Source of the DNA: Blastopirellula sp. J2-11
GTDB taxonomy: Bacteria > Planctomycetota > Planctomycetia > Pirellulales > Pirellulaceae
DNA: 64,000 nucleotides
Assembly: GCF_024584705.1 (NCBI RefSeq)
Contig: NZ_CP097384.1
Span: 2,790,001 to 2,854,000, forward strand
Direction of reading: 5' to 3'
The number at the start of each line of letters is the position of its first letter. Position 1 is the first letter of the stretch. Of this stretch, positions 63,811-64,000 are shown piece by piece. Under the pieces are notes generated by a model that made no database searches, was not told the DNA's origin, and saw only the letters and a program-made list of their open reading frames with translations. Both the position numbers and the translations under genes were made by a program.

Positions 63811-64000
63811 ATGAACCTACGCGTCGTTAAACTGGGAGGAAGTCTCTTTGACTTGCCTGACTTAGGGCGACGCGTAGAAGTCTGGCTCGCTGAGCAAACG
63901 CCGATGCCGACCGTGCTCATCGCCGGCGGCGGCATGTTCGCCGACGCGGTTCGCCAGTTTGATGCGATTCATCAGCTCCCCTCCCCTACTTCGCATCAGT
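63811..64000 (+). CDS. Amino-acid-kinase-family protein, MfnE-like (partial, runs off the window)
   Basis: 63 residues visible, MNLRVVKLGGSLFDLPDLGR, then TVLIAGGGMFADAVRQFD. The VVKLGGS and IAGGG phosphate-binding loops define the aspartate/uridylate kinase fold. In this context the best guess is an MfnE-like kinase acting on aminomethylfuran phosphate. ATG 63811 lies 7 bases after the previous stop. The remainder is outside the window. Confidence 0.75.
   Translation, partial: MNLRVVKLGGSLFDLPDLGRRVEVWLAEQTPMPTVLIAGGGMFADAVRQFDAIHQLPSPTSHQ

Overview
The window comes from a planctomycete of the Pirellulales type (Blastopirellula/Rhodopirellula-like). The evidence is direct: two DUF1559 proteins with a prepilin-type N-terminus and the H-x9-DG tail motif, a PSCyt1/PSD1 plus DUF1501 gene pair, a PVC-type multidomain c-type cytochrome/dehydrogenase, many small lipoproteins, and a cluster resembling methanofuran/H4MPT C1-carrier genes. 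Genes are interleaved on both strands with few long operons. Shine-Dalgarno signals vary, and gaps often hold large hairpin elements.

Layout. 0-5 kb: an RND efflux permease with the tail of its upstream partner, then a MoaD/ThiS-like protein and an Asp-box beta-propeller read leftward. 5-9 kb: a tRNA-dihydrouridine synthase, a 775-base gap, a Tat-exported glycoamylase-like protein and an orphan lipoprotein. 9-16 kb: lipoprotein/DUF1559, then PSCyt1-PSD1/DUF1501. 15.8-23 kb: a HEAT-repeat membrane protein, a duplicated DUF1501 3' end with its terminator, a G8-domain protein resembling animal CEMIP/TMEM2, and a second DUF1559/lipoprotein pair behind a Fur-box-like site. 23-25 kb: an Rrf2 regulator with a methyltransferase lipoprotein, followed by a gene-free A-tract/GGTCCRGTCC array. 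25-30 kb: QueG, two secreted low-complexity proteins, a second Dus and a membrane protein.

30-41 kb: a 1270-residue PVC cytochrome/dehydrogenase, then a complete peptide ABC operon (binding protein, two permeases, fused double ATPase). 41-53 kb: branched-chain aminotransferase, nucleotide-sugar dehydrogenase, a small conserved-looking protein, a GT2 glycosyltransferase, a quinone oxidoreductase, an NHL propeller, arginine decarboxylase (speA), a MATE exporter and a small membrane protein. 53-61.4 kb: an AGCS amino-acid symporter with an unusual exported N-terminal domain, then SufR-like regulator, NuoB, SufC, SufB, SufD, Rieske ferredoxin and SufT-like protein, an Fe-S cluster assembly locus with a respiratory subunit inside it. 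61.8 kb to the end: an ATP-grasp protein, an ASKHA protein and the start of an amino-acid kinase, which together match MfnD/MfnF/MfnE of methanofuran synthesis.

The gaps carry at least five kinds of large inverted-repeat element, several present more than once. No tRNA, rRNA, CRISPR array, phage or intact insertion sequence was recognised. All functional calls rest on reading motifs in the translated sequence; no database search was run.
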